From assembly GCF_022539505.1 (NCBI RefSeq), contig NC_061509.1, positions 213,304,254 through 213,368,253 on the forward strand: 64,000 nt of DNA, given 5' to 3'. Under the pieces are notes generated by a model. That model searched no databases and was not told the origin of the DNA. It saw nothing but the letters and a program-made list of their open reading frames with translations. The DNA comes from Lolium rigidum. Its lineage: Eukaryota > Streptophyta > Magnoliopsida > Poales > Poaceae. Positions 1 to 11,517 of the stretch are shown piece by piece. The translations under genes and the position numbers were made by a program. Positions within the stretch are counted from its first letter, which is position 1, and each line of letters opens with the position of its first letter.

Positions 1-3000
1 ACCTGCGGATCCTGCCTTGGGATCCGGCGAGTTATCATCCTCATCCATCGCCTCGGAACTATCTTCCTCTTTGTCTTTGTTCTTGCCCTTGCCACCTTTG
101 CCGCGTGGGCGGTGCTTCCGGGCGCGCTTGTATCCTGCCTCCGGGTCGTTCTTTAGATCATTGACCCACTTGCAGTTGCGGTTGGTATGAGTGGACTTCC
201 CTGTAACCGGATCCAGATGGGCCAGGCAGGGCATGTCTCTGTACTCCTCGTAGGTTTGCGGGGCGCGGGATCCGCCAGCCGTGACCTCAGAGGTATGCTG
301 CTGACCCCTGCCGGCTCCGCCTCCACGTCCGCGTCCTCTTCCGCCTCCTGAACCTCCGCGTTGAAACGCCATGGCGACCATCTCGGATCCGACACTCTTC
401 TGGTCATCAGGGTTTTTGCGCTTGTGGCTGCTGCTACTGCCGTTATCACGGTTTTTCTTCTGTTGATGTAAGGGGATTGCTCGTAGCTGCGAGATCACCG
501 CCTGCGTCGTCATCGGCGGCGGTATGATCACCGGCAATGGAGATCATCTCATCCAAAGTCAACTTGCTTGAGTTAGCCAAACGAGTGAGCGTATGCCTCG
601 AGCAATCCTCCCCTCTGCAGTCCACCAATGAAAGCGTACATGGCGGTGGTGTGGTCGACGTTTTCGCACTCGTTCCTCGCATGCCAACCATCGTGTGAGG
701 TAGTTTCTTGAGGTTTCTCCCTTCTTCCGGATGCAGGCTTGCAGGTCGCTTGCCGTGGCAGGTCTTTTGTAGGTGCCTCTGAAGTGTTTCTCGAAAGCGG
801 TCTTCAGATCGAACCAGCAAAAGATGGAATTCTTCTCGAGGTCACTGAGCCAGATCCGGGCTGGACCTACAAGGTACAACTGGAGCATGCGGCGAGCGAT
901 GTTAGGGGTTCCTCCGGCAAAGGTTACTCGCATTATAGTAATCCTCAATCCAGGTATCCGGCCTTTCGGTGCCATCATAATGCTTCAGATTTCCGGGTAG
1001 CTTGAGGTTCATCCTTGGCTTTGGTTCCTCTCGAATCATCCCGCCAAAGCACTTCGGACCAATGTAGTCGGTTCCGTATTCGTTAAGGCGATCCCGTGCG
1101 TCGCGCGGGCCGTGGCGAGGGGATTGTGAGCGAGAGCGAGATCTCCGGCCGTCGCCTCCGCCTCCACCTCCGCCGCCACCGCTAGGTGGTGGTGAGGGAG
1201 ACCTGCGAGGTGGGTGGTCCGATTTCTTGCTTCCGCCAACTGATTCTCCTCGGCCTTCCTGGTGCTGGCTCCGGCTCCTGTGGCTGCCTTCGCCCTGGCG
1301 CTGGCTGCCCTGGTCGTTCCGGCGAGGCTCCGGGTCACGGCTCCGGCGAGGCTCTGGATCGCGGCTCCGGCGAGGCTCTGGATCGCGGCTCCGGCGAGGC
1401 TCTGGGCCGCGCTCCTCATTCCGACTCCTCCTGGGCTCGGGCTCACGAACATTGTTCTGGTTCCGGCGTGGTTCCGGCGAGCGCTCCCTGTTTCTGTTTC
1501 TTGGCAGCACGTTGTCGCAGATAACAATTCCACCATGCCCTAGGGGCCTGGTGTTTCCGGCTGGACTACGGCGGCGAGGGGGTCGCGGGGGTCGCGGGTA
1601 ACCATTAGGCGGAGGAGAGGGGTTGCGGTGCTTGTCCCGTCCAGAGTACATTGCATCCTTTCCCTTTCTTGGATCTGACGGTGGCGTCTTTGATGGTACG
1701 GGGATCGGATTTGGGTGTTCCCTGGCTTTCCTTCTGCGCTCCGAAGATCCGGTGTGTGATTCATCATCGGGTCGCCGATCAGCGCGGGCGTCCTTCTGCG
1801 CGGTAGATACACAGTTATCCGGATTGGATTCCAACCTGCGCGAAGTATCTGCCTTGCTCTGCTGCTGCATTGCGGAAGCGACAAGTGTGCGGAGGTAGTT
1901 GATATCAACTTCTTCGTCCTTCTTCTTCAACAGTTCCGCAGCTTTTTGCATGTTGTCCTTTGGGGTTTCCAGCGGTCGGTGCTCTGCGGGCGTGTTGAAG
2001 GGTATTCTGCGAGGCGGAATTGCTTCTCTAACAATTCGATCGGCCTCCGCCTGCGCGTAGATCATCTTTACTTCTCACTCTGCCCTCATGCTCTTGACCT
2101 GCTCGAGTGTGGCAGTAATCTCGCGATCCTGTCTGTCGAAGTTTTCCGCCAATCCTGCTGCTTCTGCCCTCTCTTCCCTTAGCGCGGCTTCGGTCTCGGC
2201 GAGCTTCTTGGCAGTGGCCAGCATTTCCTGTCTAGTAGCTTCTAGAGCCTCCAGATCTGCGGCGTCGCCCGGGGTTATAGGTGTGTTAAGAACTGCTCGC
2301 GCAACCATCTCTTCAGCTGTCAGGGGCTCCTCCGAGGAAGAATCTCTGCGGGGTCGCTCCTGAGACCTTGGAGATCCTTGGTGGGATGGCTGAGGGTCAG
2401 ATTGGTTGGTAGCCTCTTCTGATCCAGCTTGTCCCTCGCGTCTGCTACCGTTGCGAGAACCTCGCTTAGGCTGGGCGGAGTCGACTTCGAGCTGATCACC
2501 GAAACCGTACTCCCCTAGCTTGCGGTTAAACTCGTCAGTGTCCATGGAGGGGGTGTCTCCGGAAATTGGGCTCAGATTGCCCAAAATCGACTCTTCAACC
2601 GGAGTTCCGCTTTCTCCGACAAGCTCAGCCTGATCCGGATCCGCGTCGTTTTCCGGTGCCTCTACTCGCTCGGGACCAGCTCCGCCTTCCGGAGGGGCGG
2701 TTCGGCGGTATGGGCCAAGAAGTGTACGAAGTGGCACCTCTCGCTTTTCTAACACCCGGGAGACCCAAGCGGATCCGCATTGGTCTTCCACCGTTGTTTC
2801 CTGCTCGGGGCGGATTGGGTGGGCTTTGAAATTTCCGGATCCGAGGCGGATTCTTCCCGGGGAAGCTCCCGCATCTCGGATCGGATCCTCGCGACGGCGT
2901 CCGGCTCCGCGGCGGTCGCGTCTGCGTTACTTACCAGTGGGTTTCCGTCGGAATCGACGGTTTCCCCGATGAAGATGTGTATGCCGCCAATTGGGACGAT

Positions 3001-3117
3001 GGAGAGCTTGACGGGGTTTGCCCTAGCAGGAATCCAACACTCGTCCGGAGGGACGATCGGCAGATTCCCGGCGTAAAGGACGCGCCCCACAGCGATGGTG
3101 TCGTCGTAGCTTCCCAT
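1..3117 (-). pseudogene. gag polyprotein of Ty3/gypsy element, frameshifted
   Basis: Translation would start at the ATG at 3117, about 40 bases after the primer binding site. The frame then shifts near 2770, meets a stop near 2075, and shifts again near 920. The N-terminal part is acidic and likely coiled-coil (2075-2500). A long Arg/Pro/Ser/Glu-rich linker follows. Next is a Retrotrans_gag-type domain at about 560-1020, with LPGNLKHYDGTERPDTW, then LYLVGPARIWLSDL and FEKHFRGTYKRP. After 450 comes a basic tail typical of nucleocapsid. Gag packages the element RNA in cytoplasmic particles. The domain call is secure; the exact family is not. Confidence 0.85.
1319..1410 (-). repeat. 24-bp tandem repeats inside gag (8-residue EPRRSRDP units)
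   Basis: About four copies of a 24-base unit encode EPRRSRDP-like repeats in the gag linker. The unit length is a multiple of three, so copy-number change keeps the frame. A degenerate continuation (EPRRNQNN, EPRRSRNE) extends toward 1480. Confidence 0.8.
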
Positions 3118-3156
3118 GGCGGAACCCTCCCGGTTCCGGCCTCCAGACGCCACGAG

Positions 3157-3175
3157 GCCCCACGGTGGGCGCCAA
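3157..3175 (-). promoter_or_regulatory. Primer binding site of the gypsy element
   Basis: The minus strand reads TTGGCGCCCACCGTGGGGC seven bases inside the LTR end. This is the tRNA 3'-end complement motif common next to 5' LTRs of grass gypsy elements. It primes minus-strand DNA synthesis. Confidence 0.75.
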
Positions 3176-3182
3176 CCGTCGT

Positions 3183-3735
3183 TGCCTAATCGACGGTACC
3201 TCGGAGGAGGGATCCTCACGAGGGGGAGAAGAAGTAGGGGCCATAGGGCGGAGTGCACACGGGATGGTGGTACGCGAGTTACCCGGCTTCGGAACACCGC
3301 GCGATGACGGGGCCTACCGCTGCTTGTCCGGAATTATCTGGGCGCTTTCGCGTTGTTACAATGAGTTGTGGTTATGCCTCTAGGGCTCCCGGGATCCGGC
3401 TTATAAAGGCGCACGGATCTAGTGTTTACATGGAGAGTCCTAGCCGGATTACAGGTAGCCTAACTACGGTACAATATCTTGCCGTGCACGTCACGGATCC
3501 GCCTTCCATATACGTCGTACCGGATCCGAGTTCCTCATGGGCCTCCATGGATCCGGGTTACTCCTAATGTCGGTACGGATCCGGCTTACCGATCCCGGGC
3601 CGGACTTCTTCCTTCATGATCAACAAGCAATCGGGCCGCCCGATGGGCCACATGCCTCATCACCATCTGTGGGCCACCCGGGCTTGCCGGATCTAGGCAC
3701 TGTCGATGGTACACCCATGAAGTATACCCACAACA
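3183..3735 (-). repeat. 5' LTR of minus-strand gypsy element
   Basis: It has TG and CA ends: minus strand TGTTGTGGGTATAC at 3735 and GGCA at 3183, 553 bp. A TATA-like TTTATAAG on the minus strand lies near 3405. Position next to the primer binding site fixes it as the 5' LTR. Confidence 0.8.
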
Positions 3736-4024
3736 CTATTGGTATACTATGCATGAGGCTTGCAACTTGTAGGATATAATTTACATAACTCATATGCTTT
3801 ATTACTACCGTTGACAAAGTTGTTTCTTGTTTTCAAAATAAAAGCTCTAGCACAAATATAGCAATCCATGCTTCCCTCTGCGAAGGGCCTTTCTTCTACT
3901 TTTATTGTTGAGTCAGTTTATCCATTTCCTTCTATCTAAAAAAGCAAACACTTGTGTTAACTGTGCATTGATTCCTACATACTTGCATATTGCACTTGTT
4001 ATATTACTTTATGTTGACAATATC
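3736..4024 (+). repeat. Sabrina-like gypsy LTR fragment
   Basis: The sequence resembles the 5' part of the Triticeae Sabrina/WHAM LTR as I remember it (start-proximal TATGCATGAGGCTTGCAACT, then ATAAAAGCTCTAGCACAAAT). The left end is interrupted by the minus-strand gypsy LTR. The right end stops abruptly in the middle of the LTR, at about 4024, where reverse transcriptase coding sequence of another element begins. The family name rests on memory only. Confidence 0.6.
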
Positions 4025-4029
4025 CGGAA

Positions 4030-4420
4030 GATATACACAAGACTGCATTCGGAGTACCAGGTTCGATGGGCTTGTTTGAATATGTAGTCATGACATTTGG
4101 ACTGAAGAACGCCGGTGCAACGTACCAAAGAGCCATGAACTACATATTTCATGATCTGATCGGCAAACTGGTTGAGATCTACATTGACGACGTGGTGGTC
4201 AAGTCTGTCTCCGTAGAGGGACACTTGGAGGATTTACGACGCATCCGGGACCGAACTAGGAAATTCGGACTAAGGATGAATCCAAAGAAGTGTGCATTTG
4301 GAGTGACGGCCGGTCAATTCTTGGGCTTCTTGGTTCATGAACGCGGAATTGAGATCGGCCTAAAAAGTCAGGAGGCGATGCGCACAATGAAGCCGCCTAC
4401 CACGAAAAAGGAACTACAGT
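4030..4420 (+). pseudogene. Gypsy reverse transcriptase fragment
   Basis: The translation runs from EDIHKTAF through VVMTFGLKNAGATYQRAMN to the catalytic YIDDVVVKS box, then LRMNPKKCAFGV and GQFLGFLV. This is the palm/thumb part of a Ty3/gypsy RT, which copies element RNA into DNA in cytoplasmic particles. The YIDD catalytic aspartates are present. After TTKKELQ near 4415 the reading becomes unrelated, marking the deletion junction. The stretch is open, but only about 130 residues of an enzyme that normally needs about 400 with RNase H, so it cannot work alone. Confidence 0.92.
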
Positions 4421-4554
4421 GTCAAATCGTGCAGAGAAGTTGAGAAGGCAAGGCATCATGATGAAGGATACTGCGATGGTTCTGCCGCGACATGACCCGA
4501 CGAAGAGAAGCAGAGTGATTTTGGAATTATCAATTCCAAAACCAGGGGGGCATG

Positions 4555-5713
4555 TGTTATCACCAGGATTTGACCGAGTCAGAGGTGGGCCGCGATCAAG
4601 ATAGGCTTGAAGATTATATACGGAAGAATATACGTGAATCGGCCTTATATGCAAAGTTTGGGCTAGTTTGCCCTTGTATCTGTAATATATAGATTACGTG
4701 TCGGTTAGGTAGAGTTTGTCTCGTGCACGGTGGGGATTATTCCCACGTTAGAAAGTCCCCTGGACTATAAATATGTATCTAGGGTTTATGAAATAAACAA
4801 CAACCAACGTTCAACCACAAATCAATCTCGGCGCATCGCCAACTCCTTCGTCTCGAGGGTTTCTACCGATAAGCATCATGCTGCCTAGATCGCATCTTGC
4901 GATCTAGGCAGCATAAGCTTCATGTTGTTCATGCGTTGCTCGTACTGAAGCCTTTTTGATGGCGAGCAACGTAGTTATCATAGATGTGTTAGGGTTAGCA
5001 TAGTTCTTCGTATCATATGCTGTCATAGTGCAACCCTTGCATATCTAGCCGCCCTTACACCTATCTTAGGTGTAGGGGCGGCACCCCGCTTGATCTTTAT
5101 TTAGTAGATCCGATTCGTTACGGTTGCTCCTTGTTCTTCAAGGATTAGTTTAATATCTGCAATAGTTAGGCCTTACAAAGGGTTGGAGGATCCAGCGGCA
5201 TGTAGGGTGTCGTTTGCTAGTCCTAGACAGGAAGTTCCGGGGATCAACCTCGTGTTGGTTTTTAGGCCCTATCTAGGATCGGCTTACGATCACCGTGCGT
5301 GGCCGCGAGGCCCAATCGTGAGTAGGATGATCCGATTATGCGGTGAAAACCCTAAATCGTCGTAGATCGCTTTAGCTTTATCTTGATCAAGCAGGACCAC
5401 CATATATTCGTGCACCTCGTACGAATCATGGGTGGATCGGCTCCTTGAGCCGATTCACGGGATAACCCGAGAGCCGATCGAGGCTCGTATTTAATGTTTA
5501 CGTGTATGCCATGCAGGAAACTAAGCGAGGCATCTCCATCACCTTCCCGACCAGGTATAGGTCAGGTGGCACGCCCTGCACCAGCATCGGACGTGTGTAC
5601 CAGAGGCTTTGCGGGCCGTCGCTCGGAGGGACCAGGGCCAGCCGCAGCCCTAAGTTGGTCCCGGCTCTACTGTGTTGCCCGTCGCTGCTCGCCGGTGGGT
5701 TTCGACCGCAACA
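4555..5713 (+). repeat. 3' LTR of truncated gypsy element
   Basis: It starts TGTTATCACC just after the polypurine tract (TG at 4553 or 4555) and ends GACCGCAACA at 5713, about 1.16 kb. A TATAAATA lies near 4766 and AATAAA near 4791. The 37-base perfect inverted repeat at 4878-4914 lies downstream of the TATA, in the transcribed part. Confidence 0.82.
4878..4914. repeat. Perfect 17-bp inverted repeat in the LTR
   Basis: ATGCTGCCTAGATCGCA, a three-base TCT loop, then the exact reverse complement. It lies about 110 bp downstream of the LTR TATA box, so it would sit in the RNA leader or R/U5 region. Confidence 0.9.
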
Positions 5714-6223
5714 GCTTCTTCACTGCAGGCATGTTGGCGTCTCCTTGGCTGCATCATCATCGCCCATCGCCGCCGGCGGGACAAGCAACCGGACATGTCC
5801 ATCAACATGTCCGGCAACAAGTCCGGCAATTGTTTTTGTCGTCATACTTGTGCGATAACAAGTCAGGCAACTCCTAGTAGCCCACGTTAAAATTTCGTCG
5901 CCCGGAACTACTTCGCCTAACATGTATCCGGACTGTCCGTCCCGTCAACCCGCTGCCGCCTTGGCGTGCCGCCGCCCTGACGCACTGCCTCCCTTGCCGG
6001 CACACACCTACAAGGCCATTCCGAGGCGTGTGCAAGCCAGATCCACGTCGGAGTGCATAGTGCCTGGCCAGCACCGGCATCATTACCAGCCCGCCGGCTG
6101 CGACCGTCGCCGGCGATGAACCGGCGTATGTATGTAATAGTATACATACATATGATAGAAAGGCGTATAATTTAATTGGGCTATACAGGTTTTGTAGTAT
6201 TAATTATGAAGGGGTATCAGGCA

Positions 6224-6616
6224 GGGAATGGTGTTTTGGCACCCGGGAGCATATGCTCCCGGTTGTTAAACTTCATTTTAAATACACTTTCAAAATGTTG
6301 AAAAATTCAAACACAAAATTTAGTGGGTACATTTCGAAATTCTACACGTTCACAAAGTGGTTTCACAGAAAACCGACATTTTGAGTGTTATTTGTAAAAA
6401 AGACAAATTTTGATGTAGGAAAAGATTGTGTACGAGACGTTTTGTTTCTCTTTTTCATACAAGTCACAAAAAATGTCGGTTTTTCGTAAAACTTGATGTG
6501 CGCACGTAAAATGTCGATACGTAAGCGAGAAATTTTTTGTACGAATTTTTTCGACATTTCAAAATTGTTTTTCGGGTGGCAGGAGCATATGCTTCCATGT
6601 GCCGAATTGAATTTCT
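6224..6616. mobile_element. Mutator-type MITE, 393 bp
   Basis: Direct repeats GTATCAGGCA (6214-6223 and 6617-6626) flank the block. The ends share an imperfect inverted repeat: left GGCACCCGGGAGCATATGCTCC near 6238, right complement GGCACATGGAAGCATATGCTCC. A 9-10 bp target duplication and non-coding AT-rich interior fit a Mutator-like MITE. It resembles the MITE at 42242-42631 in layout. Confidence 0.72.
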
Positions 6617-6626
6617 GTATCAGGCA

Positions 6627-8792
6627 ATCTTAGCCGTTCTTGTATTTGAGTTTGCCTAAGTTTGGGTTGAGTTTGAGGGGAGGGGTTGTACCCGAGCAAA
6701 CGCCTTCTCGAGAAAAGAAGATAGCACATGATTTTAGTCATCGCCAAATAAACCAGCTTGTGATTCACATGAAAAAAAATTACGGTCACATGAATAACTT
6801 CCATGAAAGCAACGGGGTTTGAAAGACCGTGGCGTGTCTACTCCACCGGAAGTACTGCAGTCACTCTCCTGTCGTCGTTGTCAAGCAAGTTCAGACGACG
6901 GCGGCGACTCTACCTCTCCGGCCGACTGCCTTCTTCAAGCTCCCTGCAAGTCATTGATCAGTTTGCGCTGGTACAGCTACACAAGACCGTGGCCACCTAA
7001 ACCCTACCTCTCCTCACGACTCAGGACCATATATATTGACCTAATGCAGACAAGGACTTGGAGTCGTTTCGTTCCAGAGTACAAGTATAGGTAACACTGC
7101 ATAACGGTACGTTGCTTTCTATCTAATACTGAAAGGTACGTCAAAACTTTAAAGATTTTTTACTATAGGATTTTACACAGATAAACATGACAAAGATTTA
7201 GGAGTGTATCAGGGTGGCTGGTGCCGAAAAGCTCATTCCATCTGATGGACCAGATATTGAAGGCCGATCTGATTCAATGTGTACGTGTATATGTGCCATT
7301 TATTTTTGCGCCTCAATACATCATTGTCAGTCGACATTTGCGTCGGCAACCTGTGAGGCTGTGACGGCAATATGATAAACTGATGACGAAAAGGTTCGGG
7401 CCGGGGACATGCGGACCAAGGGAGGTGGGCGGTTTCATTCCGTTTGAAAGGTGAAGATCACCTAACTAAGTCTTTGTTGGTAAACAACAAAGAAAACTTG
7501 TAACGAGTAACGTCTGTTTCACATACTGAATAACTTGTGCAATCCAACGAAGTATCAGCGTACAGGAGTAAAGTCTCATTATCGGATCAAACACAATTTT
7601 GAGAAGATGAAGGGTAGATGTGAAACTAGAAGAGTCGAGATGCTCAAGAGAAGTCGGATCGGCGAGGAAGAACATATCCGGTGCTTCTAGGAGTGCATCT
7701 TTTTTTGGCTCCTGGGATCTTGAGAGTGCGGAATTGTAAAGAAATCTAAATGGATATTTACAGGTTTCAGAAAATTATAAATAATAATAATTTATACATA
7801 TAGATGTGTGCTACATATTTGTATTTTTTCCGTAAGTAGCATGTGTTCTACAATAAGACAATTTTCTGGCTATAAAAAGGAAAAATTGAGTAATTCTATT
7901 TTGCTTCACATATTTGTCTTCTTTCTGTAGATCACAGTTGCAAATATATGTTGATAAACTTTGTATGTACATACTACAGTACTACACGTTTATATTTTCT
8001 TTCAAAAACATTTGAGATTTCAAATTGCTAGTTTTGGTTATTTCAAAAACATTTGAATTTTCGGTGCTTCAAATGATTTCCTTCAATCCTATAGCCATAT
8101 AGTCATATAATACCACTAGCTAGTACACCATGACACACAAAATTCTGAATCTAAATAATTCGATACACATGAACAAATAGAAAGGGGACTTATCATCCTC
8201 CTTTGGTACTTGTTTGAGCACTCTTACAAATGTTTCAAGGCTAATACTGCTACTTACTTGGTGATAATATATTTTATATAAAGGGATAAATATACCCTAT
8301 TTGTAAACTCCAAAAACAATAGGATAAAATTTCATTCTTTTTGACAAAACCCTAGATGCAGTCAAAAGTTGTATTCTACCAGCGTGAAAATTTCAGTGCA
8401 AAATAGCATATATTATGTGCTTCAGTAAAATGACAAAGGCTGACAAATTTAAAGGTTTGAAAACTTGCAATGTTCACTACTTCAAATCCACAATTTTGTC
8501 AACTTTACACAGCCCAGGCTATAGTGTATTTCACATTGATATTTTTGTCTTGTGGAATACATCATTGTCTACAACTAGATTTTTTTTTAGAATTTTTTGA
8601 AACTTAAAATGTTATTTTTTTAAGGGCTCCATGTAGCCTAGCTCCAAAATGCCAAAGTCTATGTATAAATTTGGAAATAGAAGCAAAGGGTAAGAAAGAA
8701 AGGTGTGGTAATAATAATTACTACTATTTTCATACAAGTAATTACACACCATATGGTTATCCAAATGATATAAACGGATGAAGCCTAGTGAC
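6627..8792. other. Stretch without recognised features
   Basis: AT-rich sequence. I see only short open frames with no recognisable motifs, and no terminal repeats or tRNA-like structures. Confidence 0.5.
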
Positions 8793-9068
8793 CGGGTGTA
8801 TACGTGAGCACGCGCTTCTTGCTTGACACGTGTCTAACGCCGTTTGCTCTACCGTTAGTCTGTGAAATCCGTGCGAATCTGTGATAGGGAAAGCAGCGAG
8901 CTGCAAAACGTTGTCAGCTAGCATGCTAGATTGCATGCGAGTAGGACCCGCTCATGGAGGAATAAAAAACTGCATCCCTTACCAGCGACAGATACACTTG
9001 TTTTTTACAACTTGTTCCATCCTTTCCTTAACCAAGTAACAATAAGCACTAATGCTTGGCACACATAC

Positions 9069-9387
9069 CTTCGTAGCCACACTTGCGGAGCAGGGCGCCA
9101 ACGATCTGGCGGGTGCAGTCATCGTTCTCCACGAGCAGGACCCTGAGCGTCTTGACCGGCAGGAACCTCTCCCACCGGATGACCGGCCCCTGATGATGCT
9201 TCTGCTCATCCAACCGCTGCGTCCCCGGCGGCGCGCTGTGCGTGTTGGGCAGGTCCTCGTCCTCCTGGTCGCCCCTCCACTCCTTCTCCCCGTTCGCGCT
9301 CAGGGCGCGGCCGGCGCCGCTCCCGGTTCGCCTGGTAGCGCCGTTGCTGGAAGGCCTGTCCGTGCCGGCCTGGCAGGCGCTCACCAT
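9069..9387 (-). pseudogene. PRR73: First coding exon of a PRR73-type pseudo-response regulator
   Basis: The exon opens with MVSACQAGTD, passes an acidic linker with THSAPPG, then WERFLPVKTLRVLLVENDD and ends at LLRKCGYE. This matches the N-terminus and start of the pseudo-receiver domain of grass PRR73, a circadian clock transcriptional regulator acting in the nucleus. PRR37 is the sister; the N-terminus fits PRR73 better. The exon ends at a good donor (G then GTATGT at 9068), in the phase needed to complete the next Val codon. No further receiver exon or CCT domain is present leftward, so this is a gene fragment, not a full gene. The 319-base exon itself has no stop or frameshift. It sits between the inverted ends at 8796 and 10242. 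Confidence 0.85.
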
Positions 9388-9879
9388 CCGCTGGATCCGG
9401 AGACGCGACGGTGGCTCTTGCAGACTAGAGTCGGTTCAGATGTGGTGCGGCATGGTCGGAGCTGGGTTCGGAAACGCGCTTGCGTCTGGCCACTGGAATC
9501 TGCAACGGAGCGCACGGGGATCAGGGGTGAATCTGTCGGAGTCAGACATGGGCATGATGAGAGATGGTCCTAGGAATTGTCGAGCAAACGGCTTGTAAAG
9601 CATCTGACGCGCGCAAACTTGCAGAATTTGGTGTGGTACGGACTAGCGTGCCGCGCAAAATCGGTAGCCAGTAGAGTAGTAGTCAGCGTTTTCTTCCAAA
9701 ATCCCACTGATTCAGAGGTAATTGGTGCCGAGAAAACTAGCAAAATAGGCTTCGTCAGCAGATGTAAGCTGCATCCACAGCTCTGCAGCACTGGGGCTCT
9801 AAGCAAAATCACAGAGGGAAGCCGAACGTGCCAAGCACGGCCGACCCGATGAGCGGATGAGGTGCCTACCGCCTCGTGC

Positions 9880-10055
9880 CGCTCGATCCGGCGCGGCTCC
9901 GTGCTCACGGCGACGGCGGCCTCCCGCGCGGCTTGGTGCTCACAGCGACGGCGGCGACATCCGGCGCGGCTCCGTTCTCGCGGCGACGGCGGCGGCGGCA
10001 TCCGACGCGGCTCCGTGCTCGCGGGGACGGCGGCGGCGACCTCCGTGCTCCTCCA
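9880..10055. repeat. GC-rich minisatellite, about four copies
   Basis: Roughly 45-55 bp units built around GGCGCGGCTCCGTGCTC followed by GGCGACGGCGGC repeat about four times with drift. They create overlapping long frames on both strands that I do not regard as genes. Confidence 0.75.
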
Positions 10056-10245
10056 CCTCCTCTCTTCCCTGCTTCCTATCGTTATTTTACAGACTGATGT
10101 TTGGTCGAGGGAAATCGGATAAGGTAGGGGTGGTGGTTGCCAGGGGAGGAGCGAATGTTTGCCCCGCGCCGTTTGGCTCCGTTTGTGAGGCACGGATCTT
10201 AAAGCAAATCCAACGCTAATGACTGCGTGCTCACGTATACACGCG

Positions 10246-11514
10246 ATTACCAAATCCAAATATGACTTTCAATTTACAGTAGTGTATACATTTTGAAATG
10301 AGGTCACAGACTTGAACTATTTTCACTAGAATTCACGTTTTCCTCGTGAGGATATTTTTGAAACAAGACAAATGTTGGATACACACATTCGAACAGTTCT
10401 TTTTGTCGTGCTGATTCCTTGTTCTACATGGTTGCTTATAGAGTAAACTCTACTTTTTATCCGAAGTTGCCACAATATGATAGCTTCTACTCCTATTTCA
10501 AGAGTCTTGCCACAGAAATTTTGTGACATCATGCGGACGTGAGAATTTTAAATAGTTTTATTATTTTCCACAGACCGGCAAGCTAGCCTCACAGATTAGG
10601 ACAACATGGCAACTGACTGAGCACATAAAACGACACGTATATGTTAGGGTCTACCGGAATATGTAAAAATCCCCTGAAATTACACCAAATTCAGTCAAGC
10701 TATATGAAATTTTGTAATTTTTCCAAACATATGTGGCTCGCTGCACCATATTGCTTGTGCGTCGTATCAGCTATACCTTTGTGAATTCTAGACGTTCCTT
10801 TTTGTCTGTCTTAAAAGGCTAGCCCCGTGCACAAGTAGCCTCAGCCCTATCACCTCGTCCTATTTTCCCATGCCTTTTGAAGTTGATACGTGGAAGGAAA
10901 AGTAGTTAATGGAATGTTCGTTGGAGTGGAAAGGAGTGAGGTATAGAGTTAAGGGACAACAAAAACATGAGTCACAGGATAAATTCACCTTATTTTTCCT
11001 AAGACTTTAGTCCCACTAATAAGTAATATGGAGTACTTTACCATTTCGATGCTAGCATAAGGGCATATTCAGTTACCCAGGAAAAAACAGCAATGAGGTA
11101 ACCTTTGCAGATCTGCAACAGCGTTATCCACTCAAGCTCATTATGGCCTGACGGAGCGGGGACGGCCTCTTTACGCTATGTACGAGTCGCAAATGGTCCT
11201 GTTTTTGCTTATGGTCTGCACTACAGAAATACATCTTGCTACAGTGAACATATATACACATGCAACAAATGATTCCGCTTATGGGCAAGGATGCTATACA
11301 TATGTTTTTTTTTCCGATAAAGGAGCATAGCCCCTGCATCAATAGATGCACACGGCTTGCTTTATTAAAAACGAAGTATCAAGTTACAAAAGTTCCAACA
11401 TCACTTATTACAATCATGGAAAAGTTAGGGTCGATACATGAATCAACCAAATGAAAATATGGTAAATAGAAAGGCTATGCATTTGCTATTCTATTAGTAT
11501 ACTCTTCTTGCATG
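10246..11514. other. Stretch without recognised features
   Basis: AT-rich sequence with no long open frame, no recognised repeat ends and no match I recognise to clock-gene exons that might extend the PRR73 fragment. Confidence 0.5.
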
Positions 11515-11517
11515 TTA

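Larger units (their letters stand above)
1..3735 (-). mobile_element. Ty3/gypsy LTR retrotransposon, 5' portion (5' LTR, PBS, gag)
   Basis: Reading on the minus strand the order is LTR (3735 to 3183), a primer binding site, then gag running off the left window edge. The pol genes and 3' LTR lie outside. The five bases next to the LTR's outer end (3736-3740, CTATT) are the candidate target duplication; the partner copy is outside the window. The flank matches what I recall of a Sabrina-like LTR, so this element probably inserted there. The gag reading frame is broken several times, so this copy is not functional. The family within Ty3/gypsy is not assigned. Confidence 0.88.
4025..5713 (+). mobile_element. 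Truncated Ty3/gypsy element: RT fragment, PPT and 3' LTR
   Basis: The 5' LTR, gag, protease and first half of reverse transcriptase are missing. The remaining RT fragment (4030-4420) is joined directly to sequence just before the polypurine tract, so RNase H and integrase are also deleted. The polypurine tract AAAACCAGGGGGG (4538-4550) and a complete 3' LTR follow. This is an old, doubly deleted copy. Confidence 0.85.
8793..10245. mobile_element. Inverted-end element carrying a PRR73 exon (Pack-MULE-like)
   Basis: The left end GTGTATACGTGAGCACGC (8796-8813) is repeated exactly, inverted, at 10225-10242. One base further out the match continues (20 of 21). Further inward both arms share a weaker match ending in ATCCGTGC, so the arms may reach about 70 bp. 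No clear target duplication is visible. Long imperfect inverted ends plus a captured host exon and GC-rich interior suggest a Mutator-like gene-capturing element, but the superfamily is inferred. Confidence 0.5.

Noticed and set aside
9069..9387. Assignment of the clock exon to PRR37 (Ppd-1)
   Set aside because: The N-terminal SACQAGTD and HSAPPG motifs fit PRR73 better than PRR37 as I remember the rice proteins.
9570..10259. 229-residue minus-strand frame next to the PRR73 exon as an upstream exon
   Set aside because: It is dominated by a GC minisatellite and shows no match to PRR proteins.
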